From Hyphomicrobiales bacterium (GTDB taxonomy: Bacteria > Pseudomonadota > Alphaproteobacteria > Rhizobiales > Xanthobacteraceae), in NCBI GenBank assembly GCA_016201085.1, contig JACQDO010000098.1:1-7363 (forward strand): a DNA stretch of 7,363 bases. The letters run 5' to 3'. Positions 1 to 6,559 of the stretch are shown here, piece by piece; the first letter of the stretch is position 1; each line of letters opens with the position of its first letter. Under the pieces are notes generated by a model. It was not told the DNA's origin. It saw only the letters and a list, made by a program, of their open reading frames with translations, and did not search any database. Made by a program: the position numbers and the translations under genes.

Positions 1-837
1 GGCGATGCGTTCCGCATTGAGGATCAGACAGCGCTCCGGACACATTTTCACGCAGATGTCGCAGCTCTTGCACCAAGCCGCATTGATATCGAGGCGCACA
101 TTGTAGGGCGCTGTCGCCGGCGCCTTCGGCGCAACCGGCACATCGACCGCCGGCGTGGTGTTGCGCGCTTCCTCGATCCAGCCGCGACCGCGACGGAACG
201 CTTCCAGATTGACCGGGATCGTCTTCTTCGGCACGAATTCGGCGACCGTGCGCTCCCAGTCCACGGTCGAGAACTCCAAGGCGGTCGACAGCGCGCCGAG
301 CAGCACGACGTTGGCCGCGCGCTCGTTGCCGAGCTTCTCGGCCATGTCGGTGGCGTCGATGGCGTAGGCTTCGCCGACATGGGCGACGACCTCGGCCGGC
401 GTCTCTTTCGAATAGCGCATCGGCGCGCCCGGCTTGCGGTTGAGGCAGGCGAAGGGCGGCACGATGCGTTTGGTATCGCAGATGAAGATGCCGCTATCGG
501 GCTTGAGGAACGGCAGCCAGCGCAGTCCTTCCGCCCATTCCAGCGCGACCAGGATGTCGACCTCGCCTTTCGGGATGGTCGGCGACCAGACGCGCTTGCC
601 GAAGCGCACATGGCTGAACACGGAACCGCCGCGCTTGGCCATGCCATGCACTTCGCTCTGCTTGACCTCGAAGCCCTGGCTCTGCGCCAACAGCGCCAGC
701 ACCTTGGAGACCATGATAACGCCCTGCCCGCCGACGCCGACGATCAGCACGTTGCAGGCATCGTCGGCGGAAGCGGGCTTCAGCGTCGGAGATTTCGGCC
801 AGGCGGCGCGACGCACAGCGGTGACTGGATCTCTCAT
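1..837 (-). CDS. iorB: Indolepyruvate-type 2-oxoacid:ferredoxin oxidoreductase beta subunit with C-terminal [4Fe-4S] domain (3' end cut by window edge)
   Basis: The frame is open from an ATG at 837 through position 1, giving 279 residues with no stop, so the C-terminus lies outside the window. The gamma-type domain of 2-oxoacid:ferredoxin oxidoreductases is clear: a GVGGQG motif at residues 34-39 and the family block EVHGMAKRGGSV at 62-73. IorB proteins are normally about 200 residues. Here an Ala/Pro-rich linker (about 228-247) leads to a ferredoxin-like segment with C256-x2-C259-x2-C262-x3-C266-P, preceded by Trp-Cys-Lys as in separate delta (KorD/OorD-type) subunits. With IorA the protein would catalyse oxidative, CoA-dependent decarboxylation of aryl pyruvates in the cytoplasm. 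The start overlaps the iorA stop as ATGA, which implies translational coupling; only a weak GGTGA precedes it. A 28-residue N-terminal extension precedes the Rossmann-like domain. The subunit family is secure; the exact 2-oxoacid is not. Confidence 0.9.
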   Translation of the reverse strand, partial: MRDPVTAVRRAAWPKSPTLKPASADDACNVLIVGVGGQGVIMVSKVLALLAQSQGFEVKQSEVHGMAKRGGSVFSHVRFGKRVWSPTIPKGEVDILVALEWAEGLRWLPFLKPDSGIFICDTKRIVPPFACLNRKPGAPMRYSKETPAEVVAHVGEAYAIDATDMAEKLGNERAANVVLLGALSTALEFSTVDWERTVAEFVPKKTIPVNLEAFRRGRGWIEEARNTTPAVDVPVAPKAPATAPYNVRLDINAAWCKSCDICVKMCPERCLILNAERIA

Positions 838-2654
838 TGCATCACCGGCTCAACGGTCTTGATGCAGTCGACGGCGCAAACCTGCGCGCACAGCGTACAG
901 CCGATGCATAGGCCCTGGTCGATCTGCACCTTGTGGCGGCCTTCGAACGACTGCTCGCTCCAGGTGATGGCCGGGCAGCCGATGTTCATGCAGGCCTGAC
1001 AGGCGTTGCATTGCTCTTCGACCACGATGAACGGCGGGCCCTTGATCTTGACCGGGTCGAGCACGCAAGGCCGGTCGGCGATCAGCACGGCGACGCCGCG
1101 ATAATTGATGGCGTCGCGCAGGTTCTGATGCACGGCGGCGAGATCGTAAGAGTCGACCTTGCGCACCCATTGCACGCCGACGGCGCGCACCAGCGCTTCA
1201 TAGTCGACCCGCGGTGCCGGCTCGTTCCTGATGGTCTTGCCGGTGCCGGGATGCTGCTGGCCGCCGGTCATGGCGGTGATGCCGTTGTCGAGCAGCATTA
1301 CCGTGATATTGGCCTGGTTGTAGACCGCATTGATGAGCTGCGGGATGCCGGCATGCAGGAAGGTGGAATCGCCGATGGTGGCGACGACCGGTTTGACCTC
1401 GCCGGCCTTGGCCATGCCGACGGCATTGCCGATCGAGGACCCCATCGACACGGTGGTGTCCATGCCGCGCAAAGGATCGAGACAGGCCAAGGTGTAGCAG
1501 CCGATATCGCCGGCGACGCGCGCGCCGGTGGCGCGCACCGCCATGAAGGCCGAGGTGTGCGGGCAGCCGGCGCACAGCACCGGCGGACGTACCAGCGGTT
1601 CCGGCGTCCAGGCTTTGTGCTGCGGGCGCGGCTCCAGAATGCCGGCCTGCTCAAAACCGGCGCGCACCAGTTCGGGCGACAATTCGCCGGCACGCGGGAA
1701 GAAGCACTTGCCCTCGACCTTGAAACCGAGCGCCTGGATTTCCTTTTCGATCACCGGCTCTAACTCTTCCACCACGAAGATGCGATCGACCGATTGGCAG
1801 TAGCGGCGCAGCAGATCGTCCGGCAGCGGCCAGGAGGCGCCGAGCTTCAACACATTGGCGTCCGGCAGCACCTCGCGCACGTACGGGTAACAGGTGCCGG
1901 CGGTGATGACGCCGAAACTGGTGTCGCCCTTCTCCCAGCGATTGATCGTGGACTCGGCGAGATAGGCCTTCAGCTTGGCTTCGCGCTCGATCACCAGACC
2001 GTGGCGCGGGCGCGCAAAGGCCGGGATCATGACGTTCTTCGACGGCTTCTCGATGAAGGGACGCTGCGGCGGCTCATTGCGGTCGCCGATCGCCACCGGA
2101 CTGCGGGTGTGCGACAGCCGCGTGGTCGAGCGCACGATCACCGGCGTGTCGAACAGCTCCGACAGATCGAAGGCGAGTTTGGTGAAATCCAGCGCCTCCT
2201 GCGCATCGCTCGGCTCCAGGATCGGTACGGTGGCGAGCGCACCGTAAATGCGCGTGTCCTGCTCGTTCTGCGAGCTGTGGATGCCGGGATCGTCGCACAC
2301 GGCGATGACCAGCCCGCCGTTCACGCCGATATAAGTTTGCGACATGAAGGCGTCGGCGGCGACGTTGAGGCCGACATGTTTCATGGCGCAGAGCGCGCGC
2401 CGCCCGGCAAAGGAGGCGCCGATGGCGACGTCGAGCGCGACCTTTTCGTTGGTCGACCACTGCGCGTGCAGGTCTTCGGCCGGGAAATCGGCGATGGTTT
2501 CGAGGATTTCGGTCGAGGGGGTGCCGGGATAGGCGGCGGCGACCTTGACGCCCGCCTCCCAGGCGCCGCGCGCGATCGCCTCATTGCCGGTCAATGGCCG
2601 CACATCGTTCGGCCTGCTGGCCGACGGCGCGACGGCCTCCACTGCTTCGTGCAT
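834..2654 (-). CDS. iorA: Indolepyruvate-type 2-oxoacid:ferredoxin oxidoreductase alpha subunit
   Basis: This 606-residue protein has the full IorA architecture. The N-terminal pyrimidine-binding domain carries the signature YPGTPSTEI (42-50). A middle transketolase-C-like region follows. The C-terminal TPP-binding domain has CAGCPH (361-366), GDIGCYTL (382-389) and the GDS...DN thiamine diphosphate motif (428-457). The protein ends in a two-cluster ferredoxin domain: C549-x2-C552-x2-C555-x4-C560 and C583-x2-C586-x2-C589-x3-C593. The family oxidatively decarboxylates aryl 2-oxoacids such as indolepyruvate and phenylpyruvate to acyl-CoA, reducing ferredoxin; such enzymes are usually oxygen-sensitive. 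The ATG at 2654 directly follows an in-frame TAG and has a GGGGGA ribosome-binding site just upstream, so the start is well fixed. Its first 64 bp overlap the 3' end of the thioesterase reading frame, and its stop overlaps the iorB start by 4 bp. Substrate is not readable from the sequence; the Liv-type transporter upstream suggests amino acid or aromatic acid breakdown. Confidence 0.95.
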   Translation of the reverse strand: MHEAVEAVAPSASRPNDVRPLTGNEAIARGAWEAGVKVAAAYPGTPSTEILETIADFPAEDLHAQWSTNEKVALDVAIGASFAGRRALCAMKHVGLNVAADAFMSQTYIGVNGGLVIAVCDDPGIHSSQNEQDTRIYGALATVPILEPSDAQEALDFTKLAFDLSELFDTPVIVRSTTRLSHTRSPVAIGDRNEPPQRPFIEKPSKNVMIPAFARPRHGLVIEREAKLKAYLAESTINRWEKGDTSFGVITAGTCYPYVREVLPDANVLKLGASWPLPDDLLRRYCQSVDRIFVVEELEPVIEKEIQALGFKVEGKCFFPRAGELSPELVRAGFEQAGILEPRPQHKAWTPEPLVRPPVLCAGCPHTSAFMAVRATGARVAGDIGCYTLACLDPLRGMDTTVSMGSSIGNAVGMAKAGEVKPVVATIGDSTFLHAGIPQLINAVYNQANITVMLLDNGITAMTGGQQHPGTGKTIRNEPAPRVDYEALVRAVGVQWVRKVDSYDLAAVHQNLRDAINYRGVAVLIADRPCVLDPVKIKGPPFIVVEEQCNACQACMNIGCPAITWSEQSFEGRHKVQIDQGLCIGCTLCAQVCAVDCIKTVEPVMQ

Positions 2655-3145
2655 CTATTCCCCCACGGACGGCGAAGCTCGCCTGCTTGTCTATTCAGCC
2701 ATCTTCCTTGATACGTCAGCGGACGTAATTGAGTTAAATCAATTGGATAGCGCGCGAGTACTTTGGCCTTCAGGCGCTCGACCGTCTTGGCCGTGTCGAC
2801 CACGAAACGGCCGTGGCTCCCGCTGCAAATCTGGTCGAGATCGTCCTTGGCCGTGACCGCGAAGGTGACCTTGCGCCCTTCCACCGCGCTGACGGTGGCG
2901 GTGATCTCGGCCGTCATGCCGAGCAAAGTCGGCGCCAGATGCTTGATCGAGACGTCGGTGCCGACCGAGTCCTCGCCGGCATCGCCGTGATCGAGGATGA
3001 GCTGGCGGCAGGTCATCTCGATATCGCGCACCAGATAAGGGGTGCCGTAGACGCGGCCTTCCTCGCCCATGAAACCGATAGTGCGGTCGCGATCGACCTG
3101 AACGCGGTTGACCAGCGACACACCCGCACGAAGGCTTTCCTTCAT
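2591..3145 (-). CDS. FlK-like hotdog-fold acyl-CoA thioesterase with unusual C-terminal tail
   Basis: The reading frame encodes 184 residues. ATG 3145 is chosen because AGGAGG (3155-3160) lies 9 nt upstream and the protein then begins MKESLRAG, closely matching the start of fluoroacetyl-CoA thioesterase FlK (MKDGMRVG, recalled). Aligned by eye, Thr35, Glu43, His69 and Arg113 fall at the same mutual spacing as FlK Thr42, Glu50, His76 and Arg120, all four shifted by 7. The stretch SVEGR in FlK has the counterpart AVEGR at 87-91, followed by SGSH before Arg113. The 7 missing residues lie in the FlK lid region, so its fluoro-selective phenylalanines have no evident counterparts. The likely role is hydrolysis of a small or aromatic acyl-CoA in the cytoplasm; substrate unknown. 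The core ends near residue 132, where FlK ends. Residues 133-184 are Arg/Trp-rich, resemble nothing I know, and are encoded across an FNR-like box and the iorA start. The family call is firm; the true C-terminus is doubtful. Confidence 0.85.
   Translation of the reverse strand: MKESLRAGVSLVNRVQVDRDRTIGFMGEEGRVYGTPYLVRDIEMTCRQLILDHGDAGEDSVGTDVSIKHLAPTLLGMTAEITATVSAVEGRKVTFAVTAKDDLDQICSGSHGRFVVDTAKTVERLKAKVLARYPIDLTQLRPLTYQGRWLNRQAGELRRPWGNRCTKQWRPSRRRPAGRTMCGH
2729..2742 (-). promoter_or_regulatory. Candidate FNR/FixK-type box upstream of iorA
   Basis: On the minus strand the site reads TTGATTTAACTCAA, an exact TTGA-N6-TCAA match to the FNR/FixK/Anr core. It is centred 81 bp upstream of the iorA ATG, in a locally AT-rich stretch. 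For a class II promoter (centre at -41.5) transcription would start near 2694; the expected -10 position holds only a weak GAAGAT (2706-2701). The site sits inside the reading frame of the thioesterase tail (codons 135-139). Oxygen control of an iron-sulfur oxidoreductase would make sense, but one core match of 8 fixed bases can occur by chance. Confidence 0.5.
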
Positions 3146-3154
3146 CCTCGTAAC

Positions 3155-3160
3155 CCTCCT
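3155..3160 (-). promoter_or_regulatory. Ribosome-binding site of the thioesterase
   Basis: The minus strand reads AGGAGG, a full Shine-Dalgarno core, 9 nt before ATG 3145. It decides the start: the frame stays open upstream into the livF region, but the site itself would be coding (Val-Arg-Arg-Val) in a longer product, and the upstream residues do not resemble the family. Confidence 0.75.
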
Positions 3161-3181
3161 CACCGTCACAGCTATCGTCTT

Positions 3182-3187
3182 ATTAAA
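3182..3187 (-). promoter_or_regulatory. Predicted -10 element of the thioesterase-iorAB promoter
   Basis: The minus strand reads TTTAAT, a 5/6 match to TATAAT. It lies at the place expected for a class II FNR/CRP-family promoter: with a start near 3174, the upstream box (3209-3222) is centred at -41.5. The predicted leader is about 29 nt and contains the AGGAGG site. The start site itself is inferred. Confidence 0.55.
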
Positions 3188-3208
3188 GTCACTCGCGCAG
3201 CGGCCGGC

Positions 3209-3222
3209 TTGATCAAGGTCAA
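3209..3222 (-). promoter_or_regulatory. FNR/FixK-type box upstream of the thioesterase
   Basis: The minus strand reads TTGACCTTGATCAA and the plus strand TTGATCAAGGTCAA. This is an exact TTGA-N6-TCAA core, and the inner flanks (TTGAT...GTCAA) also fit the extended consensus. It lies in the 89-bp gap between livF (stop at 3235) and the thioesterase (start at 3145), followed by a good -10 at class II spacing. In alphaproteobacteria such boxes are bound by FixK, FnrN or AadR-like activators under low oxygen. Which regulator acts here cannot be told. Confidence 0.7.
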
Positions 3223-3234
3223 ACCCGGCGCATT

Positions 3235-3936
3235 TTAGATTCCCAAATAGGCGTCGCGCACGCGGGCGTCGGCCGCTATCTCGGCGGCGGTGCCGGAGAG
3301 CGTGATGCGGCCGGTCTCCAGCACATAGGCGCGGTCGGCGATGGCGAGCGCGGCGCGCGCGTTCTGCTCGACCAGAAGGATGGTGAGCTTGTCGTCCTTG
3401 AGCGCGCGGATCACCGCCAGCACGTGATCGACCAGGTTGGGCGCCAGACCCATCGACGGCTCGTCCAGCAGCAGCAGCCGCGGCTTGGCCATCAAGGCGC
3501 GGCCGATCGCCAGCATCTGCTGCTGGCCGCCGGACAGCGTGCCGGCCGGCCGTTCCCAGAACGCATCCAGCATCGGGAACATGGCGCGCGCGCGCGCCAG
3601 TTCCGGCTCGAGATCCTCGTCGCGGCGCGACCACGCACCGAGCCGCAGATTGTCCTTCACCGACAGCGGCTCGAATAGTTGGCGGCCTTCCGGCACCTGC
3701 GAGATGCCGAGCCCCACCCGCATATGCGCCGGCAGCTGTTCGATCGGATTGCCGGCAAAGCGGATGCTGCCGTCCATGATCGGCTGCACGCCGGAAATGG
3801 CATGCAGCAGCGTGGTCTTGCCGGCGCCATTGGCGCCGATCAGCGTGACGATCTCACCGGCCTCAACATGCAGCGTGACACCGTGCAGTACCTCGATGCG
3901 GCCATAGGCGCTTCTGACGTTCTCAATCGAAAGCAC
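3235..3936 (-). CDS. livF: Branched-chain amino acid-type ABC transporter ATP-binding protein LivF
   Basis: This 233-residue ATPase energises the Liv/HAAT permease from the cytoplasmic face. Visible motifs are Walker A GANGAGKTT (34-42), Q-loop region EGRQLFEPLSV (83-93), signature LSGGQ (134-138) and Walker B LLLLDEP (154-160). The H-loop position reads VEQNA, with Gln where most ABC proteins have His, a normal LivF trait that separates it from LivG. Length and the terminal AYLGI are typical. The start is GTG at 3936, supported by a perfect AGGAGG six bases upstream, and it overlaps the end of livG by 14 bp. It is the last transporter gene; the next gene follows after an 89-bp gap with its own promoter-like signals. 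The transporter family handles branched-chain amino acids, amides, urea or aromatic acids, so the cargo is open. Confidence 0.95.
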   Translation of the reverse strand: MLSIENVRSAYGRIEVLHGVTLHVEAGEIVTLIGANGAGKTTLLHAISGVQPIMDGSIRFAGNPIEQLPAHMRVGLGISQVPEGRQLFEPLSVKDNLRLGAWSRRDEDLEPELARARAMFPMLDAFWERPAGTLSGGQQQMLAIGRALMAKPRLLLLDEPSMGLAPNLVDHVLAVIRALKDDKLTILLVEQNARAALAIADRAYVLETGRITLSGTAAEIAADARVRDAYLGI

Positions 3937-4711
3937 GGCCGGCCTCCTGCGAACCGTGAACGCCGAGATAGGCTTCGATCACCGCCGGATTGGAACGTAC
4001 TTCCTCCGGCGTGCCTTCGGTGAGCGTGCGGCCGCTTTGCAGCACATGCACCCGGTCGGAGATATTCATCACCAGCCGCATGTCATGCTCGACCAGCACG
4101 ACCGTGATGCCGTCCTGCGTGATGGAGCGGATGACATGGTCGATGTCCTGCGTCTCGATCGGATTGCAGCCGGCGGCCGGCTCGTCGAGCAGCAGCACCT
4201 TGGGTTCGCTGGCCAGCGCGCGCGCGATTTCCAGCCGCTTGAGTGCGCCATAGGCGAGCGATCCGGCCTGACGCTCGGCGACGTCGGCAAGATTGACGCG
4301 CGCGAGTGCCGCCAGAGCCGCTTCGCGGGTCGCCCGGTTTTGCCGCGCCACCGTCGGCCAGTGCAGCAGATCGGCGAGAACCCCGGTCCGCTCATGCCGA
4401 TGACGGCCGACCATGACGTTTTCCAGCACCGTCATGCGCGAAAATATTTGCAGATTCTGGAACGTGCGCGACAGTCCGCGGCGGGCGAGCTGATCGGGCG
4501 CGAGGCCCGTCACCGTTTCGCCGGCGAGCCGGATGCTGCCGTCGTTCGGTTTGTAGAGGCCCGACACCAGGTTGAACAGCGTGGTCTTGCCGGAGCCGTT
4601 CGGCCCGATGATGGAGAACACCTGGCCGGACTCTATCGCGATATTCACGCCGTCGATGGCGCGCACGCCGCCGAAGGTGATGGCCAGCCGATCGGTTTCC
4701 AGGACGATCAT
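3923..4711 (-). CDS. livG: Branched-chain amino acid-type ABC transporter ATP-binding protein LivG
   Basis: Second ATPase of the transporter, 262 residues from ATG 4711. Motifs in this numbering: Walker A GPNGSGKTT (36-44), TFQNLQIF Q-loop (83-90), a LivG-style signature LAYGALKRLEIARAL (152-166), Walker B VLLLDEP (172-178) continuing AAGCNP, and the H-loop histidine at 209 (VEHDM). The C-terminal AYLG is the usual LivG ending. An in-frame ATG at 4720 would add three residues (265 in all), but the AAGGG at 4721-4725 abuts it with no spacing, whereas it lies 9 nt before ATG 4711. ATG 4711 also gives an ATGA overlap with the livM stop, typical of coupled translation. The signature has Ala-Leu in place of the common Gln-Gln; I take this as natural variation. 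Family call secure; the start is a reasoned choice. Confidence 0.95.
   Translation of the reverse strand: MIVLETDRLAITFGGVRAIDGVNIAIESGQVFSIIGPNGSGKTTLFNLVSGLYKPNDGSIRLAGETVTGLAPDQLARRGLSRTFQNLQIFSRMTVLENVMVGRHRHERTGVLADLLHWPTVARQNRATREAALAALARVNLADVAERQAGSLAYGALKRLEIARALASEPKVLLLDEPAAGCNPIETQDIDHVIRSITQDGITVVLVEHDMRLVMNISDRVHVLQSGRTLTEGTPEEVRSNPAVIEAYLGVHGSQEAGRAFD
3943..3948 (-). promoter_or_regulatory. Ribosome-binding site of livF
   Basis: The minus strand reads AGGAGG six bases before the GTG at 3936. It lies inside the last codons of livG and decides the GTG start of livF, which has no ATG nearby that would keep the N-terminal beta strand of the ATPase. Confidence 0.75.
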
Positions 4712-5652
4712 TTGCGCCATCCCTTGAGCATCGCGACAAGCGACGGCACGATGCCCCGGCGCAGGAAGATCATGAAAACCATCACGATCAGGCCGAGCAA
4801 GGCCTGTTCGTATTCGTGGAACACGGTGAGCACCTGCGGCAGCACCACCAGCACGATGGCGCCGACCAGCGAGCCGACGATCGACCCCATGCCGCCGAGC
4901 ACGACCATCGCGACCAGCTCGATGGAGCGCAGGAAGCCGGCGACGTCCGGCGTGACGTGGCCGTTGAACAGCGCCAGATAGGAGCCGGCCACCGAGGCAT
5001 AGATCGCCGAGATGATGAAGATCGTCAGCTTCTTGCTGGCGACGTCGACGCCGAGCACCAGCGAAGCGATCTCGCTGTCATGGATGGCCTGCAGCGAGCG
5101 TCCGGTCGGGCTGTGCATCAGATTGAGCGCCAGCACGAAACCGAGCACGCAGGTGGCGCAGGCGATCCAGTACCAGGTATCGGAGCCGCGCACGCTCCAA
5201 TCGAACAGCGTGAGCTTGGGCACGGTCATGCCGTCCGGCCCGCCGGTCCAGCCGGCTTCGTTGCTGAGCACGATGGCCACCAGCAAGCCGAATCCGAGCG
5301 TGGCGACCGCCAAATAATGCCCTTTCAGCCGCAAAATCGGCCGCCCCACCAGGAAGGCGACAATGCCGGAGAGCGCCGCGCCGGCGAACAGGCTCAGCCA
5401 CGAGGGCATGCCGAGATAGGTCGGGCCGATGGCGACCGAGTATGCGCCGATGCCGAGGAAGCCGGCGTGGCCGAGGCTCACTTGCCCGGCAAAACCCATC
5501 AGCAGATTGAGGCCGACCACGGCCAGCGCGTAAATGAACACCAGCGTGCCGATGCGATAATAGAACATCGACGGGAAAAACCACGGCAGCACGATGACGA
5601 TGGCGGCAACCGCTATCGCCGGCAGCAAGCGTGTTTCGAGCAATGCGCGCAA
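4708..5652 (-). CDS. livM: Branched-chain amino acid-type ABC transporter permease LivM
   Basis: Inner-membrane permease of 314 residues, a usual LivM length. A first hydrophobic helix spans about 10-30, followed by the diagnostic GLNLLMGFAGQVSLGHAGF block (47-65), further membrane segments around 86-103, 117-130 and 163-179, the coupling-loop region AIHDSEIASLVLGVD (189-203) that contacts the ATPase, and the terminal permease block VLGGMGSIVGSLVGA (251-265). The start is assigned to TTG at 5652, only 2 bp past the livH stop; there is no ATG or GTG near, and a strong Shine-Dalgarno site is lacking, so translation is probably coupled to livH. A second TTG four codons in is possible. Its stop overlaps the livG start. 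LivM pairs with LivH to form the channel for substrate delivered by the binding protein. Confidence 0.94.
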   Translation of the reverse strand: MRALLETRLLPAIAVAAIVIVLPWFFPSMFYYRIGTLVFIYALAVVGLNLLMGFAGQVSLGHAGFLGIGAYSVAIGPTYLGMPSWLSLFAGAALSGIVAFLVGRPILRLKGHYLAVATLGFGLLVAIVLSNEAGWTGGPDGMTVPKLTLFDWSVRGSDTWYWIACATCVLGFVLALNLMHSPTGRSLQAIHDSEIASLVLGVDVASKKLTIFIISAIYASVAGSYLALFNGHVTPDVAGFLRSIELVAMVVLGGMGSIVGSLVGAIVLVVLPQVLTVFHEYEQALLGLIVMVFMIFLRRGIVPSLVAMLKGWRK

Positions 5653-5654
5653 GA

Positions 5655-6527
5655 TTACACCCGCTCGACTTTGGCCCGGCCGAACAAGCCCTGCGGAATG
5701 AAAATCAGCACGACAAGGATGATGAGGAACGCCACCGCGTCCTTGTAGTTCGACGAGATATAGCCCGCGCTCAGCGCCTCGATCATGCCGATCATCAGAC
5801 CACCGACCACGGCGCCGGGCGCGCTACCGATGCCGCCGAGCATGGCGGCAGCGAAGCCTTTCAGTGCCAGCAGAGTGCCGGCGTCGTAACTGGTGAGCGC
5901 GATCGGCGTGATCAGAATGCCGGCGATCGCCCCGATGGCGGCCGACACCGCAAAGGAGAAATCGACGATGCTGCGGGTGTCGACGCCGATCAGGCGCGCC
6001 GCCAGCCGATTGGCCGCGGTGGCAATCACCGCCTTGCCCAGCATGGTGCGGTCGATGAACAGCCAGAGCACCAGCACGATGATGCTGGCGCTGGCCAGCA
6101 CCACCAGGCTTTGCGGCAATATCGCCGCGCCGCCGATCTTGATCGGGTCGCCGCCGAACAGCGACGGCAGGCTATGGAAGCGCTTGTCGAACACGATCTG
6201 CGCCACACCGCGCAGAAAAATCGAGGCGCCGATGGTGATCATGATCAGCGCCACCGGGGTGGCGCCGCGCGCTGGCGCGACCGCGAAGCGGTGCAGCGCC
6301 AGGCCGACGGCGGTGGTCAAGAAAATGGCGAGCAGCGCCGCCACCGGCAGCGGCAGGCCGGCCTGCGCCGCGAATACCGTAATCATGCCGCCCAGCATGA
6401 CGAACTCGCCCTGGGCGAAATTGATGATATCCGACGCCTTGTAGATCAGCGTGAAGCCAAGGGCGACCAGCGCGTAGATGGCGCCGACGGTCAGGCCCGA
6501 GAAGACGAATTGCAGCAACTCGGCCAT
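5655..6527 (-). CDS. livH: Branched-chain amino acid-type ABC transporter permease LivH
   Basis: Inner-membrane permease of 290 residues, full length for LivH. It shows the family N-terminal block GAIYALVALGFTLIYKASD (15-33) with INFAQGEFVMLGG (35-47), hydrophobic helices at about 60-80, 91-110, 140-158 and 190-210, the ATPase-contact loop ATAANRLAARLIGVD (169-183) and the C-terminal KGFAAAMLGGIGSAPGAVVG block (223-242). ATG 6527 is the first start that yields the family N-terminus; only weak Shine-Dalgarno sequence (GCGAGG) lies upstream. It is the first gene after the hairpin-filled gap, so it depends either on readthrough from the binding-protein gene or on its own promoter (a TATTAT lies at 6565-6560). 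livM follows after 2 bp. Confidence 0.95.
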   Translation of the reverse strand: MAELLQFVFSGLTVGAIYALVALGFTLIYKASDIINFAQGEFVMLGGMITVFAAQAGLPLPVAALLAIFLTTAVGLALHRFAVAPARGATPVALIMITIGASIFLRGVAQIVFDKRFHSLPSLFGGDPIKIGGAAILPQSLVVLASASIIVLVLWLFIDRTMLGKAVIATAANRLAARLIGVDTRSIVDFSFAVSAAIGAIAGILITPIALTSYDAGTLLALKGFAAAMLGGIGSAPGAVVGGLMIGMIEALSAGYISSNYKDAVAFLIILVVLIFIPQGLFGRAKVERV

Positions 6528-6559
6528 CGCGGCGAAGGCCTCGCTAGGGGTGGGTTAAG

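Noticed and set aside
48..647. 199-codon minus-strand frame inside iorB
   Set aside because: Ser/Arg/Pro-rich out-of-frame reading; the neighbouring frame from 837 gives the conserved IorB sequence through the same bases.
933..2711. Two large plus-strand open frames opposite iorA (933-1763 and 1794-2711)
   Set aside because: Both mirror the iorA coding frame, lack recognisable domains and have Asp/His/Arg-biased composition.
2591..3145. Fluoroacetate resistance enzyme
   Set aside because: The catalytic residues match FlK, but the lid that confers fluoro selectivity is shortened and nothing else nearby concerns organofluorine.
3146..3634. Longer N-terminus for the thioesterase starting at 3634
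   Set aside because: The extra residues are an out-of-frame reading of livF; AGGAGG before ATG 3145 and the FlK-like MKESLRAG start settle the matter.
3956..4981. Long plus-strand open frame (341 codons) opposite livG and livM
   Set aside because: It is antisense to two certain genes, rich in His, Asp, Arg and Gln with no family motif, and shows the usual mirror-frame effect of GC-rich codons.
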